Source: Bacteroidota bacterium
Lineage (GTDB): Bacteria; Bacteroidota; Bacteroidia; Chitinophagales; Chitinophagaceae
Direction of reading: 5' to 3'
Length of the DNA: 64,000 bases
Assembly: GCA_023429825.1 (NCBI GenBank)
Contig: JAEZDC010000043.1
Span: 27,597-91,596 of the forward strand
A program made the position numbers and the translations under genes. Under the pieces are notes generated by a model that worked only from the letters and a program-made list of their open reading frames with translations, ran no database searches and had not been told where the DNA came from. Positions 14,862 to 23,850 of this stretch are shown here, one piece after another. Each line of letters starts with the position of its first letter. The first letter of the stretch is position 1.

Positions 14862-16888
14862 TTACGATTTAGTAAGTAATTATAAATAGAGGTCTGCGCA
14901 TTCAGCGTAACATTGGGTGTACGGTCTTTTTGATTTTCGAGATTCGAGTTGAGGAAGACTGCTTTATCGGTGTCTTTCCATTGCAGCATAAAATAATCCA
15001 GTAATTCCTGCCTGCAGGTTTTATCCTTCACCGGCACACATACTTCAATTCTTCTGTGTAGATTTCTATTCATCCAATCTGCGGAACCCATTACCACTTC
15101 TGCAGCATCATCACAACCAAAGATGAATATCCTGGAATGCTCGAGATATCTGTCTACAATCCGCTTTACAGTAATGTTATGGCTTAGTCCTTCTATTCCC
15201 GGTACTAAACAACATACACTTCTTATCAGCAGTTGCACCTGCACCCCGGCTATGCTGGCTTTATATAATAAATGTATCATTGAAGGCTCTTCAAGATTGT
15301 TCACCTTTATCCTGATCAATCCGTCTTTGCCCTGTTGTACCTTTTGTATTTCCAGGTCAATCAGTTTTTCAAACTTGTCAATCATGTTAAATTGACTCAC
15401 ATATAATGTATCAAACTGCAGCTTATCAATTTTGTTCTTAGCGAGATATTTGCATAGCTGTAATATTTCACTGGTGATAATAGGATCAGTTGTCATCAAT
15501 ACATGATCAGTATAAAATCTTGCAGTCACTTCATGAAAATTTCCTGTAGAAAGTATGGCATAGTTGATCACCTGGTTATTTACCTTCTTCTTAATCAATG
15601 CGATCTTTGAATGCACTTTGATCGATGCCATGCTGTAGATGATTTTAACTCCTGCTTCTTTCATCTTACGGCTCCACTGAATATTATTTGCTTCATCAAA
15701 CCTTGCTTTCAATTCTACAAATGCAGTAACATTCTTTCCATTCTTTGCAGCACTGATTAATGCGTTTACGATATGTGATTCTGCAGCTACGCGATACAGG
15801 GTTATATATATATCCGTTACACTAAAATCAACGGCTGCCTGGTTGAAAAATGCGAGTACCGTGTTGTATGACTCGTAGGGCAAATGCAGCAAGACGTCTC
15901 TTTGGTTAAGCAGGTTGAAGATGTCACCGCAATCCATTTCATGCCTGAAAGGAAGGGGCTTGAACTTGGGATAGAAAAGATTTTTATTATAAGTTGGAAA
16001 TTTTGCAAAGTCGCTTAAGTTATGATATCGTCCTCCCTCAAACATTTCTTCATGCCTGATGTTGAAAGCAGATGCAAGAAATAGCTGAACGTTCCTGGGC
16101 ATACCGGTTTCGTATAAAAAGCGGGTAGGAGGATTGTATTGACGTTTGTTTAATTGCTTCTCCACCTTTCCAAGCGCATCGATATCATATTCTTCTTCAA
16201 GTCTCAACTCTGCGTCTCTGTTGAACTTGATGCTGTATATACCGGAAATATCAAATCCCGGGAAAAGGCAATTCATATTTTCCCTGATGATATCATCAAT
16301 AAAAATGACGTACTCCTTATCCTCGATACAAGACAATGAAAAGAATCGTGGCAACCTTTCCGACGGTATGTTAACGACTGCATGTTGTATTGTAACATCA
16401 GTAGTATTCTTGAGTGTTACAATGAAGTATAGATAACCATTCTCCGGTATGAATTTTTCAGAAAGATTTGCATCCAGGAAGAGTGGCTGAATAAATGACA
16501 AAACCTGCGACAAAAATATTTCTCTTATCTCATGTGTATGTTGAGATTTGATCTGGCTATTATAATAAAGGCAGATGTTTTCCCTGCCCAGTTCATCTAT
16601 CAATTGACGAATGATGGAGCTATATACCTGTAATTGCCTGTTGATCTCCGTTTGTACTTTCTCAGGCAGATTTTCCTCGTATTTATTGCTTGATTGCAGC
16701 AAGGTTTTCTTATTGAGCTTGCTCATTGCAACAACCGAAGGATACCTTACCCTGAAGAATTCATCAAGGTTAGAGGAGAAGATCGACAAAAATTTTAAGC
16801 GCTCGAATAATGGAACTCTTGCATCTGCAGCTTCCTGCAGCACCCTGAAGTTAAATCCCAGCCAACTCAGATCTCGATTATACAACAT
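14858..16888 (-). CDS. ppk1: Polyphosphate kinase 1
   Basis: The 676-residue enzyme reversibly polymerises the gamma-phosphate of ATP into inorganic polyphosphate. The N-terminal domain starts directly with NRDLSWLGFNFRVLQEA. The two phospholipase D-like halves carry the histidines matching E. coli H435 and H592: H426 in SIKVHSKIAL and H584 in RYLEHSRIFIFG. NRNLHRRIEV near the C-terminus is the conserved catalytic basic loop, and the length is normal. It begins 8 bp after the HD-PycTM gene and overlaps the cyclase by 4 bp, so polyphosphate synthesis, the cyclase and the HD effector are produced together. PPK1 is usually linked to starvation, persistence and stress responses. Confidence 0.95.
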   Translation of the reverse strand: MLYNRDLSWLGFNFRVLQEAADARVPLFERLKFLSIFSSNLDEFFRVRYPSVVAMSKLNKKTLLQSSNKYEENLPEKVQTEINRQLQVYSSIIRQLIDELGRENICLYYNSQIKSQHTHEIREIFLSQVLSFIQPLFLDANLSEKFIPENGYLYFIVTLKNTTDVTIQHAVVNIPSERLPRFFSLSCIEDKEYVIFIDDIIRENMNCLFPGFDISGIYSIKFNRDAELRLEEEYDIDALGKVEKQLNKRQYNPPTRFLYETGMPRNVQLFLASAFNIRHEEMFEGGRYHNLSDFAKFPTYNKNLFYPKFKPLPFRHEMDCGDIFNLLNQRDVLLHLPYESYNTVLAFFNQAAVDFSVTDIYITLYRVAAESHIVNALISAAKNGKNVTAFVELKARFDEANNIQWSRKMKEAGVKIIYSMASIKVHSKIALIKKKVNNQVINYAILSTGNFHEVTARFYTDHVLMTTDPIITSEILQLCKYLAKNKIDKLQFDTLYVSQFNMIDKFEKLIDLEIQKVQQGKDGLIRIKVNNLEEPSMIHLLYKASIAGVQVQLLIRSVCCLVPGIEGLSHNITVKRIVDRYLEHSRIFIFGCDDAAEVVMGSADWMNRNLHRRIEVCVPVKDKTCRQELLDYFMLQWKDTDKAVFLNSNLENQKDRTPNVTLNAQTSIYNYLLNRK

Positions 16889-16896
16889 ACTTCAAT

Positions 16897-18126
16897 TTAT
16901 AAAGGCATAGCTGAAGAATTACCGGAGGCGCTTATGCTTCCCTGGCTGTTTAAAAAAACAGCGATTGCAAATGCCAGCACAGAAATGATAATTCCAAACA
17001 TGAAAATGTTATAGGCTATACGTATAAGTTTATATTTTCTGCCGAGCACCACGCCTAAGTGATGAATGTCTTTGATGAGTGAGCCATAGAGGTAATCAGA
17101 ATCGCCCATCATTTTCCTCATAGCATTTTCATATTCTTCCAAAGAAGCTCTGTGAAAATTTCCAAAGAACAGCAGGTTTGTTTTCTTATTGATTATATCC
17201 TGGTCGCTGAACTTTCCCTGGTCTATTTTAGGCCTTGTAGCAAGAATGGAAACAACAATTGTTGATACAGAACAGGTGAGCAGGAGAATAGTAGGTATTG
17301 TAAGATAAGTATCCACCTCTAACCTTCTCATTAATACAGATAGCGTAACTGAGATGATGATAGAGTTTACAGTGATAAGAATGTTTGCTTTGCCATCAGC
17401 CATGTTACTCAACTCGAGATGGTTATCAGAGGTGAGGCGCAACATGGTTTGAATGCCTTTAGTCATTAATGCATTCTTTGGTTTTATAACCGGCCCGTTG
17501 ATCACGACTTTTTCTTCTTCTTTCGCCTCCCGCATTGCTAGCTTGTTCTTCAGCTTCATAAGATTTTCCCCTTTCTTTTCTGATAATAGGTCTTTGCAAT
17601 AAGATGTGTGATATTGATGATTCTCCATGAACCTGATCACGCCTTTCATCCATTCTAACCGATCCAGCGTTCCTGAAACCGCTTCATATTCCTTTTTTAC
17701 CAGTTTATTCGTTTCCCTGAATTCCTTTGTTCCGAGGTGATAGGTATCTGCATCGCAAATGATTTCCTCTAATAAGTTTCTTGGATTTTGTGGTGGCTTT
17801 GTTGCAATGATACAATCTTCGGATGCGTCTATGATATCTGCATCTCGCGTAAGATCACTCATGAATGATCTCATGATTGCAGCGCTTTTTTCTTCATGCT
17901 CCGCAGCATTTGTGTACAGATAACCGGTATCATGAAACCATGCAGCGGTATAAACAATCAGCATTTCTTTTTCAGATAAGTTATAATGCGCCGCGATCTC
18001 TTTGGTTCTTGCCACCACTTTCTCTGTATGTTCAAGCGTATGGTAATAGATGTGATCTGTCTCTGCCTTATCAAAGAGACTTGTTACATGATCTTCTATT
18101 TTTTTATATATGCCATTCTGATCCAT
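16897..18126 (-). CDS. HD domain fused to Pycsar-type transmembrane effector domain (PycTM/DUF5706-like)
   Basis: The 409-residue protein combines two modules. Residues about 1-185 form an HD phosphohydrolase with H29/H33 (YYHTLEHTEK), the H65-D66 pair (AAWFHDTGYL) and D125 (EIICDADTYH), so its metal site looks intact. Residues about 225-395 match the membrane effector of Pycsar systems: LSNMADGKANILITVNSI starts helix 1 (245-268), helix 2 follows at 275-295, then an amphipathic segment with LLFFGNFHRASLEEYENAM, and helix 3 at 371-392. Known PycTM effectors bind cyclic pyrimidine nucleotides and damage the inner membrane. The HD part may degrade the signal or another phosphate compound. It lies 6 bp after the phosphoesterase fusion and 8 bp before ppk1. 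Confidence 0.87.
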   Translation of the reverse strand: MDQNGIYKKIEDHVTSLFDKAETDHIYYHTLEHTEKVVARTKEIAAHYNLSEKEMLIVYTAAWFHDTGYLYTNAAEHEEKSAAIMRSFMSDLTRDADIIDASEDCIIATKPPQNPRNLLEEIICDADTYHLGTKEFRETNKLVKKEYEAVSGTLDRLEWMKGVIRFMENHQYHTSYCKDLLSEKKGENLMKLKNKLAMREAKEEEKVVINGPVIKPKNALMTKGIQTMLRLTSDNHLELSNMADGKANILITVNSIIISVTLSVLMRRLEVDTYLTIPTILLLTCSVSTIVVSILATRPKIDQGKFSDQDIINKKTNLLFFGNFHRASLEEYENAMRKMMGDSDYLYGSLIKDIHHLGVVLGRKYKLIRIAYNIFMFGIIISVLAFAIAVFLNSQGSISASGNSSAMPL

Positions 18127-18132
18127 GATGTG

Positions 18133-21100
18133 TTAAAATGTTAAGTTGATTCGGCTACCGATTGAAAGATTAAATAGTGTTTCTTCCCTGGAGAAAGCAA
18201 CTGTGCCGGAGAATATGATGATATTGAATGGTGTATAATAAATTCCTGTACCGTAGGAGGTATGCCATTGCCTGGATTCTTCTCCGGGCATCCATACTCT
18301 TCCTGCTTCTGCAAATCCAAGTATGCCGATGTCTCCGGGAAAAACATAAGATTTAGAGCCAAATAGTTTTACTCTTGCCTCCAATGATCCGTACGCCAAT
18401 GATCTGCCGGCAAAGCGGTTCTTTCTGAAACCTCGTAGAAAATTATTTTGTCCCAGCGTCATCGCCTGGAAGTATTCGAAGTTTTTGTTGAAAATATGCC
18501 CTGCGCCTATTTTCAAAATACTTGTAATTACGTCCGGATGCGCAACAGTTCCATATACCGTCATATCGGTTTGAATTCGGGTGATAGAATTACTATGATC
18601 GTTCAACCCTTTGTAAGCCCCGAATTCAGAATACCAGTAAAGCCCTCTTCTCGGTAAAAATGCATTATCAAGATAATCGATCAACATGCCTGCTTTCAGA
18701 CCACCATAAGTTTTGGTGCTGTATACACTCAATGAATCCAGCCCTATCAATGAAGGTCTTGCTAAGATCTTATCCTCGTTATCTTCAAGCCTGTTCCAGT
18801 AATGAAAGATTGAAGGCCCGAGGGTTAAATGCCAGAATGAAACAGGTCTTTTTCTCAATAAAACATCTGCTGAAGCATATTTAAATCTTACCCTATAATA
18901 ATCTCTTGAATTAATAAATTGCGTATTGTTCCCTAAGCCGAAGAAATTGTTTAATACAGGTTCTGTTATTTGCCCGTCCAGTACGATATCATATTTCCCT
19001 AATACTTCATTGAACTCGCCCTGGTATCTTACTTTAAATGCGCTTCTGTTCACAGCATATAATGTAGTGAGCCTTTGGTAAGAGGCATACGGGTCTTTTC
19101 TAAAGCCATATACTCTTCTGCTAAATCCAACACCCAGCATTAATTTATCTTCAATATTGTAGCCTGCATGAATGGTTGGAAAGGTGTTGCGATTGTATTC
19201 AAACCCCGTCATTTCATACTGGTTATTCAGGGGGTCTGCATTGATAGTTACTCTTGACCTGTTGCTGTTGATGACATAATTAGAATCGTAGTTCACGTCG
19301 TAAATGAAATTTCTGACACTACCACGTACATTGAAAGTATCATCGCCTTTACCTCCGATGATCCTTACTCTTACATTAGACCTCGCATTATCATCTATCT
19401 CAAAAATGTCATTGCCATTGAAGCCGTATAAATGCACTTCATCAGTCTCTCTTGGTGTAAATACTCTTTCATACATCAACGCTGCTGAGTCAGACTTTTC
19501 ATTTCTTTTATACACCTTAACGCGGAGATTCCTTCCTTCACCGGTTACTTTAAAATATTCTTTTTTGTTACTTCCAAGTACATTGACCTGTTTCGTCATG
19601 AACTCATAGTACTCTCTTCCTGCCTCAGGTAAAGCATTTCTTCTGTCTTTAAGTTTTTGTGCCAGTAAAGGACCGCTGATATTGTAAACCTCAGCAGGAA
19701 CTTTTTTTACTGCAGAATCGATAACGGCATCAGTTAATGAAGCCTGGATCGTTTTTATCTCTCTTTCCCAATCGCTCATTTCAAGCTGGTTTAGGAATAA
19801 ACGATCGAAGTGTCTACCGCTCCATGCCAGCCAATGAACTTTTGGAATATTCTTTCTAAATCCCTTAAAGAATGGAAGCAGTGATGTTGAAAGTGATTTA
19901 ACAGCAGCTCCGTCAGAATAAAAGAAAGCCTGGTCTCTGTCTCTCGGGATAGGGTAGTACAGCTTTCCTTTGCCTGTATCATTAACACCAAACTTCCATT
20001 GATCTAAATGCCGATCCCAATCTGCTATAAGAATATCCAGCATTCTTGCTCTCAACGCTGTTACCTGGTCTACATGATTATCATTATCCTCAAGCAATTT
20101 CTCAAAAACTTTGAAGCTGCTCTTTGTGTCAGAATCATCTTGTGTAGGATCTCTTCGCTCAAGCATTACAATTTGATTGGCGAATATCTGCCTGTAAATA
20201 CCGAATGCAGGATCATCTGGAACGAAGAATAATTCAGGTTGGGCAACATTTACATTGATGGCCTTTGAAAGTGGAGGAACGATCTGTGCGGCATACGGGT
20301 AAGAACCGGAAGTAAAATCCTGTGCGATACTCTCTGCAATGCTGTTATGAAAGTTTTCGGGAATTGCCTTTGAAGGATCTTTATTGATCGTTCTTAAAAC
20401 CCATTCTCTGCCTTGATTGTCTTTCAGTGTCAATGATTTTGTTGCCTTACCACCACCTAACCTAACGACCGTAAATCCACCTTTTTCTTTATTCAGATTA
20501 AATACTTTCAATTCAACAGGCACAGACCAGTCTTTACGGTAATTATCGCCCATAAGCCACCGTTTCAACCCCTTTACCTGCTGATATGTAATATTTGGAG
20601 CAGCTACAACTTTATCCTTGAATGGCGTTTCTACTACCGTAGCTTTTGTAACAGTGTCTTTGATAACTTTTACCGCAGGAGTAAAGTTGAATAAATTCCG
20701 GGTATAGGTTTGTTTGATAGTGGCTGAATCATGGTTAACGGTGTAGAATGTAACATTTACATTTCTGTTATTAGATATTTCCAGTTCCGCAAAGCCAAGT
20801 TTATCTTCCACATACAACGCGTTGTCACCCTTTGAAACTCTTGTTTCCTTGCATCCTGTACCACTCACAATGTAAAAGCTACTATCCTGTATCAACTGCA
20901 TGCTGTGCTCATGTCCTGCGGTATGTATTACGTTTGGGTGGTTCTTCAATACTTTTTGTATTGAATTAACCATGCTTTGGTATTCCGGGTGTTTGAGGTC
21001 TTGAATGGTTCCAAAAATTCCTCTTGTGATAGGATAAATACTTCCAATCAGTGGAAGCGGAATGTATAGATTGGGTCTGAGATCGGTAAAGGGAAAGAGG

Positions 21101-21786
21101 TGTTGTTTCAGCGTAAAATATCCGCCATGAATGCCATAAGTTTTAAAAGGGTGATGACAGGCGAAGATCACCAGCTTGTTAGCATTTTTAGTAAGCAGAT
21201 CTTCCAGCTCAGCAAGTACCTCGTCTTTTGTTTTTTGAGGACAATCACTTTCCACTCCAGGTTTGTCACCTTCATGTAACCACCATTGACTATCCATAAC
21301 AATGAGGGCTACATCTTTACTAACCGGAACCTCAACGGGACCAGGACAACCTTCTGTAGGTAAGAAACGAACATTGGCATTGGATAATACATCAATGTAC
21401 TGTTGTTGCCGCACGATAGATTCATATCCATGCGGTCCCCCGTTATTCCAATCATGATTGCCTGGGATGAAAACCATCTTTGCCTGCGTGCCTCTCGTTA
21501 CACTGATTTGCGAATCCAATACAGCTTTTGCCTGTGCATAGGTGAGTGTTTGATCGTCTGGCAAACCTTCTTTGTACAGGTTGTCGCCCAGATAAACAAC
21601 AGTTGTTTTATTATCGAGCTTCCCAAACTTTTTCACTGCATCGGTAACCGGGTGCCTTCCATTTGTTCCTTTTACAAAAGCACCTGCATCACCGATGAGG
21701 ATGATGCGGGATTGAACGGTATCCTGGCTTTGTGCAACACAAGTAACGCTCAACAAACAACTTACTATCGCGAATACCCTTCTCAT
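18133..21786 (-). CDS. Metallophosphoesterase / kinase-like / Omp85-type barrel fusion
   Basis: The 1217-residue protein has a signal peptide (MRRVFAIVSC to CVAQS). Residues about 26-330 form a calcineurin-like phosphoesterase with all motifs: GD33, GD68N, G109-NHD, H211-H212 and G291-HEH. Residues about 410-640 contain a segment recalling CotH/HipA-type kinases: EWVLRTINKD, then LIADWDRHLDQWKFG (D591-R592-H593) and YPIPRDRDQAF (D616/D618). From about 850 to the end it is a bacterial surface antigen (Omp85/BamA-TamA) barrel ending in Phe. The phosphoesterase would face the periplasm or the cell surface. It overlaps the upstream gene by 4 bp and precedes the HD-PycTM gene by 6 bp. The barrel and phosphoesterase calls are firm; the kinase-like call is inference. 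Confidence 0.87.
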   Translation of the reverse strand: MRRVFAIVSCLLSVTCVAQSQDTVQSRIILIGDAGAFVKGTNGRHPVTDAVKKFGKLDNKTTVVYLGDNLYKEGLPDDQTLTYAQAKAVLDSQISVTRGTQAKMVFIPGNHDWNNGGPHGYESIVRQQQYIDVLSNANVRFLPTEGCPGPVEVPVSKDVALIVMDSQWWLHEGDKPGVESDCPQKTKDEVLAELEDLLTKNANKLVIFACHHPFKTYGIHGGYFTLKQHLFPFTDLRPNLYIPLPLIGSIYPITRGIFGTIQDLKHPEYQSMVNSIQKVLKNHPNVIHTAGHEHSMQLIQDSSFYIVSGTGCKETRVSKGDNALYVEDKLGFAELEISNNRNVNVTFYTVNHDSATIKQTYTRNLFNFTPAVKVIKDTVTKATVVETPFKDKVVAAPNITYQQVKGLKRWLMGDNYRKDWSVPVELKVFNLNKEKGGFTVVRLGGGKATKSLTLKDNQGREWVLRTINKDPSKAIPENFHNSIAESIAQDFTSGSYPYAAQIVPPLSKAINVNVAQPELFFVPDDPAFGIYRQIFANQIVMLERRDPTQDDSDTKSSFKVFEKLLEDNDNHVDQVTALRARMLDILIADWDRHLDQWKFGVNDTGKGKLYYPIPRDRDQAFFYSDGAAVKSLSTSLLPFFKGFRKNIPKVHWLAWSGRHFDRLFLNQLEMSDWEREIKTIQASLTDAVIDSAVKKVPAEVYNISGPLLAQKLKDRRNALPEAGREYYEFMTKQVNVLGSNKKEYFKVTGEGRNLRVKVYKRNEKSDSAALMYERVFTPRETDEVHLYGFNGNDIFEIDDNARSNVRVRIIGGKGDDTFNVRGSVRNFIYDVNYDSNYVINSNRSRVTINADPLNNQYEMTGFEYNRNTFPTIHAGYNIEDKLMLGVGFSRRVYGFRKDPYASYQRLTTLYAVNRSAFKVRYQGEFNEVLGKYDIVLDGQITEPVLNNFFGLGNNTQFINSRDYYRVRFKYASADVLLRKRPVSFWHLTLGPSIFHYWNRLEDNEDKILARPSLIGLDSLSVYSTKTYGGLKAGMLIDYLDNAFLPRRGLYWYSEFGAYKGLNDHSNSITRIQTDMTVYGTVAHPDVITSILKIGAGHIFNKNFEYFQAMTLGQNNFLRGFRKNRFAGRSLAYGSLEARVKLFGSKSYVFPGDIGILGFAEAGRVWMPGEESRQWHTSYGTGIYYTPFNIIIFSGTVAFSREETLFNLSIGSRINLTF

Positions 21787-22703
21787 CGCTTGTTATATTT
21801 AAAAAGAAGAAGATTAGGTAAGCCCTCATCTGCAAATTCGTTGGATATATACATATCGCCTTGCGGAGTGAACGTGATGCCTTCTGGTTGTTTATAGATC
21901 TTTGGATCTAATGGATAGGCCTTTTTAACTACTCCTTTTGTATCGGCTATCACTAAGCACTTGTTTACCGAAGAAATGATGTACAGCTCTTTTGTAATAG
22001 GATGAACTGCAGCTGCCGAAGGTTTAAATTTAATCTCCTCCATTTGCAGTTGATCTGCTAAAGGTGCTGTTTCAATTTTTAAATGACCGGGCTCAAAACC
22101 GTTTGTTGCAATATTAAAAGCATAAGAACTGACAGTCTCTTTTTTGTCGGAAGCGCAATCCTTACATACTAATATCAGCTTATTGGACTGTTCATCATAA
22201 TAAAGGATTTCAAATTCACTTTTACCGGCTGAATCTTGTGGAATATCATATTCTTTTGATTGTATAGAATCTGACGATACAAATTTGAACTGAATAACGT
22301 CGCCTTTACTCTTTATCGCATAAAAGCTGCTATCGTGTAAAACCAAATCCTCGTAATCACCCGTCTTTGCAAAGCGCCACTGCTGGATCAAAGGCTTATC
22401 ATTTGCTTCATTTAAAAATATCTTGTACAAGACCCCAAACTCATCTACAATCGCAAATAAGCTGTTGTCTTTTGGATAATACACAATACCTGATATTTCA
22501 TTTAACTTATCCGGAAGTTTAGTCACAACAGGTTTATTCAAATCATAGCCAGGTGGAGACGTAAAAGTTTTCAAAGGAGATACTTCGTCTGCTTCTACCT
22601 TTTTCCCCTGGGCTCCTCTGGTTTTGTCATCCGAACATGCAGATGAAATCAGCACTAATATTGATAAACTGCAAAGCCCTTTGATTAAAGCCGAATGCTG
22701 CAT
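21783..22703 (-). CDS. SdiA-regulated-like beta-propeller lipoprotein
   Basis: The 306-residue protein has a lipoprotein signal (hydrophobic core then LISSACSDDK, Cys23 as the likely lipid anchor). The mature part has the repeats of the SdiA-regulated/YjiK family, a six-bladed-propeller type also related to esterase-like phytases: KLNEISGIVYYPKDNSLFAI, DYEDLVLHDSSFYAIK, and PSAAAVHPITKELYIISS followed by KQPEGITFTPQGDMYISNE. The acidic residues of these loops suggest Ca2+ binding. Its stop overlaps the start of the phosphoesterase-Omp85 gene by 4 bp, so it is probably the first gene of the operon running to 13538. The joint presence of a phytase-like propeller and a phosphoesterase suggests handling of phosphorylated compounds outside the cell (inference). 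Confidence 0.82.
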   Translation of the reverse strand: MQHSALIKGLCSLSILVLISSACSDDKTRGAQGKKVEADEVSPLKTFTSPPGYDLNKPVVTKLPDKLNEISGIVYYPKDNSLFAIVDEFGVLYKIFLNEANDKPLIQQWRFAKTGDYEDLVLHDSSFYAIKSKGDVIQFKFVSSDSIQSKEYDIPQDSAGKSEFEILYYDEQSNKLILVCKDCASDKKETVSSYAFNIATNGFEPGHLKIETAPLADQLQMEEIKFKPSAAAVHPITKELYIISSVNKCLVIADTKGVVKKAYPLDPKIYKQPEGITFTPQGDMYISNEFADEGLPNLLLFKYNKR

Positions 22704-22886
22704 AGGTTATTGATTGGCAATGAAAATTCAGCTTATTTAAATCAAACTTCTTGCCGCCTTACACTTGCAGCTATAATTGAGTTTCAGTTGTATAATACCA
22801 ACCGTTTGTGGAGCAGCTTCTACATGTCTGTTTTGCTAATTGGTATTTTTCAACCATCTTGCGGCACTTTAAACCAACTAATTGTT

Positions 22887-23777
22887 ATGCAAAGAATAAC
22901 GGTAATAGGAGCAGGAACAATGGGAAACGGCATCGCTCATGTGTTCGCACAAAATGGATTTGCAGTAAACCTTGCAGATGTAAATGCAGCACAATTGGAA
23001 AAAGCAATTCAAACCATAACGAAGAATTTTGACAGGCAGATCAGCAAGGGTACAGTTACTGAAGAACAAAAGCAACAGGCACTAGGTAATATCACCTCAT
23101 TTACAGATGTGGCTGAAGCTGTAAAAGCAGCTGAGTTAGTGGTGGAGGCTGCTACGGAGAATATCGATCTTAAACTTAAAATATTTAAGCAATTGGATGA
23201 AGCCGCACCACGGGGATGCGTTTTAGCAACAAATACTTCATCGATTTCAATAACGAAGATTGCTGCGGTAACAAAAAGACCTGAGTTGGTTATTGGGATG
23301 CATTTCATGAATCCGGTTCCCGTGATGAAACTGGTGGAGATCATAAATGGTTATGCTACAAAAGCTGAAGTAACTACCCGGGTCGTTGAGCTTAGTAAAA
23401 AACTTGGCAAAATTCCTTGTGTAGTGAACGATTATCCGGGTTTCGTGGCAAACCGGATCCTTATGCCTATGATCAATGAGGCCATATATACTTTGTATGA
23501 AAGTGTAGCTGGTGTGGAAGAGATTGACACCGTAATGAAATTAGGAATGGCGCATCCTATGGGACCACTTCAGTTAGCTGATTTTATTGGTTTAGATGTT
23601 TGTCTCAGTATTATGAAAGTCCTTCACGATGGATTTGGTAACCAGAAATATGCTCCTTGCCCTTTGCTGGTGAATATGGTAACCGCCGGAAAACTGGGTG
23701 TTAAAGCAGGAGAGGGATTTTATACTTATACCGCCGGAAGTAAAGACCTGGTGGTGAGTGAAAGATTTAAAAGCTAA
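22887..23777 (+). CDS. 3-hydroxybutyryl-CoA / 3-hydroxyacyl-CoA dehydrogenase
   Basis: From MQRITVIGAGTMGNG the product has 296 residues, the usual length of single-domain hydroxybutyryl-CoA dehydrogenase. The N-terminal Rossmann domain has GAGTMG at residues 8-13. The CoA/catalytic region has NTSSISIT and MHFMNPVPVMKLVEII with the catalytic His, and NDYPGFVANRI leads into the helical dimerisation domain, where MKLGMAHPMGPLQLADFIGLD is cut here to its core GPLQLADF. It oxidises 3-hydroxyacyl-CoA with NAD+, in beta-oxidation or butyrate/PHB-type pathways. An upstream in-frame extension to 22695 encodes an unrelated-looking segment and is rejected. Confidence 0.93.
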   Translation: MQRITVIGAGTMGNGIAHVFAQNGFAVNLADVNAAQLEKAIQTITKNFDRQISKGTVTEEQKQQALGNITSFTDVAEAVKAAELVVEAATENIDLKLKIFKQLDEAAPRGCVLATNTSSISITKIAAVTKRPELVIGMHFMNPVPVMKLVEIINGYATKAEVTTRVVELSKKLGKIPCVVNDYPGFVANRILMPMINEAIYTLYESVAGVEEIDTVMKLGMAHPMGPLQLADFIGLDVCLSIMKVLHDGFGNQKYAPCPLLVNMVTAGKLGVKAGEGFYTYTAGSKDLVVSERFKS

Positions 23778-23835
23778 GTTTTTCAACTGTAATCCACACT
23801 GATCATTCTTATTGCAGGCAGTAGGGAGTTTCTTT

Positions 23836-23843
23836 TATCTTTG
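23836..23843 (+). promoter_or_regulatory. Bacteroidota -7 box (TATCTTTG) for pyrB, close to the start codon
   Basis: TATCTTTG is identical to the box before mtaB and ends 7 nt before the pyrB ATG, exactly the same spacing. It predicts an mRNA leader of 0-3 nt. Confidence 0.6.
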
Positions 23844-23850
23844 ATTTTTA

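Noticed and set aside
16897..18126. Reading the HD-PycTM gene as a plain metal-dependent HD phosphohydrolase
   Set aside because: The C-terminal half has the ordered three-helix pattern with the MADGKANILI motif, which a simple HD enzyme does not explain.
22695..22886. 64-codon N-terminal extension of the hydroxyacyl-CoA dehydrogenase
   Set aside because: The extension is unrelated in character, and the Rossmann fold starts exactly at the ATG at 22887.
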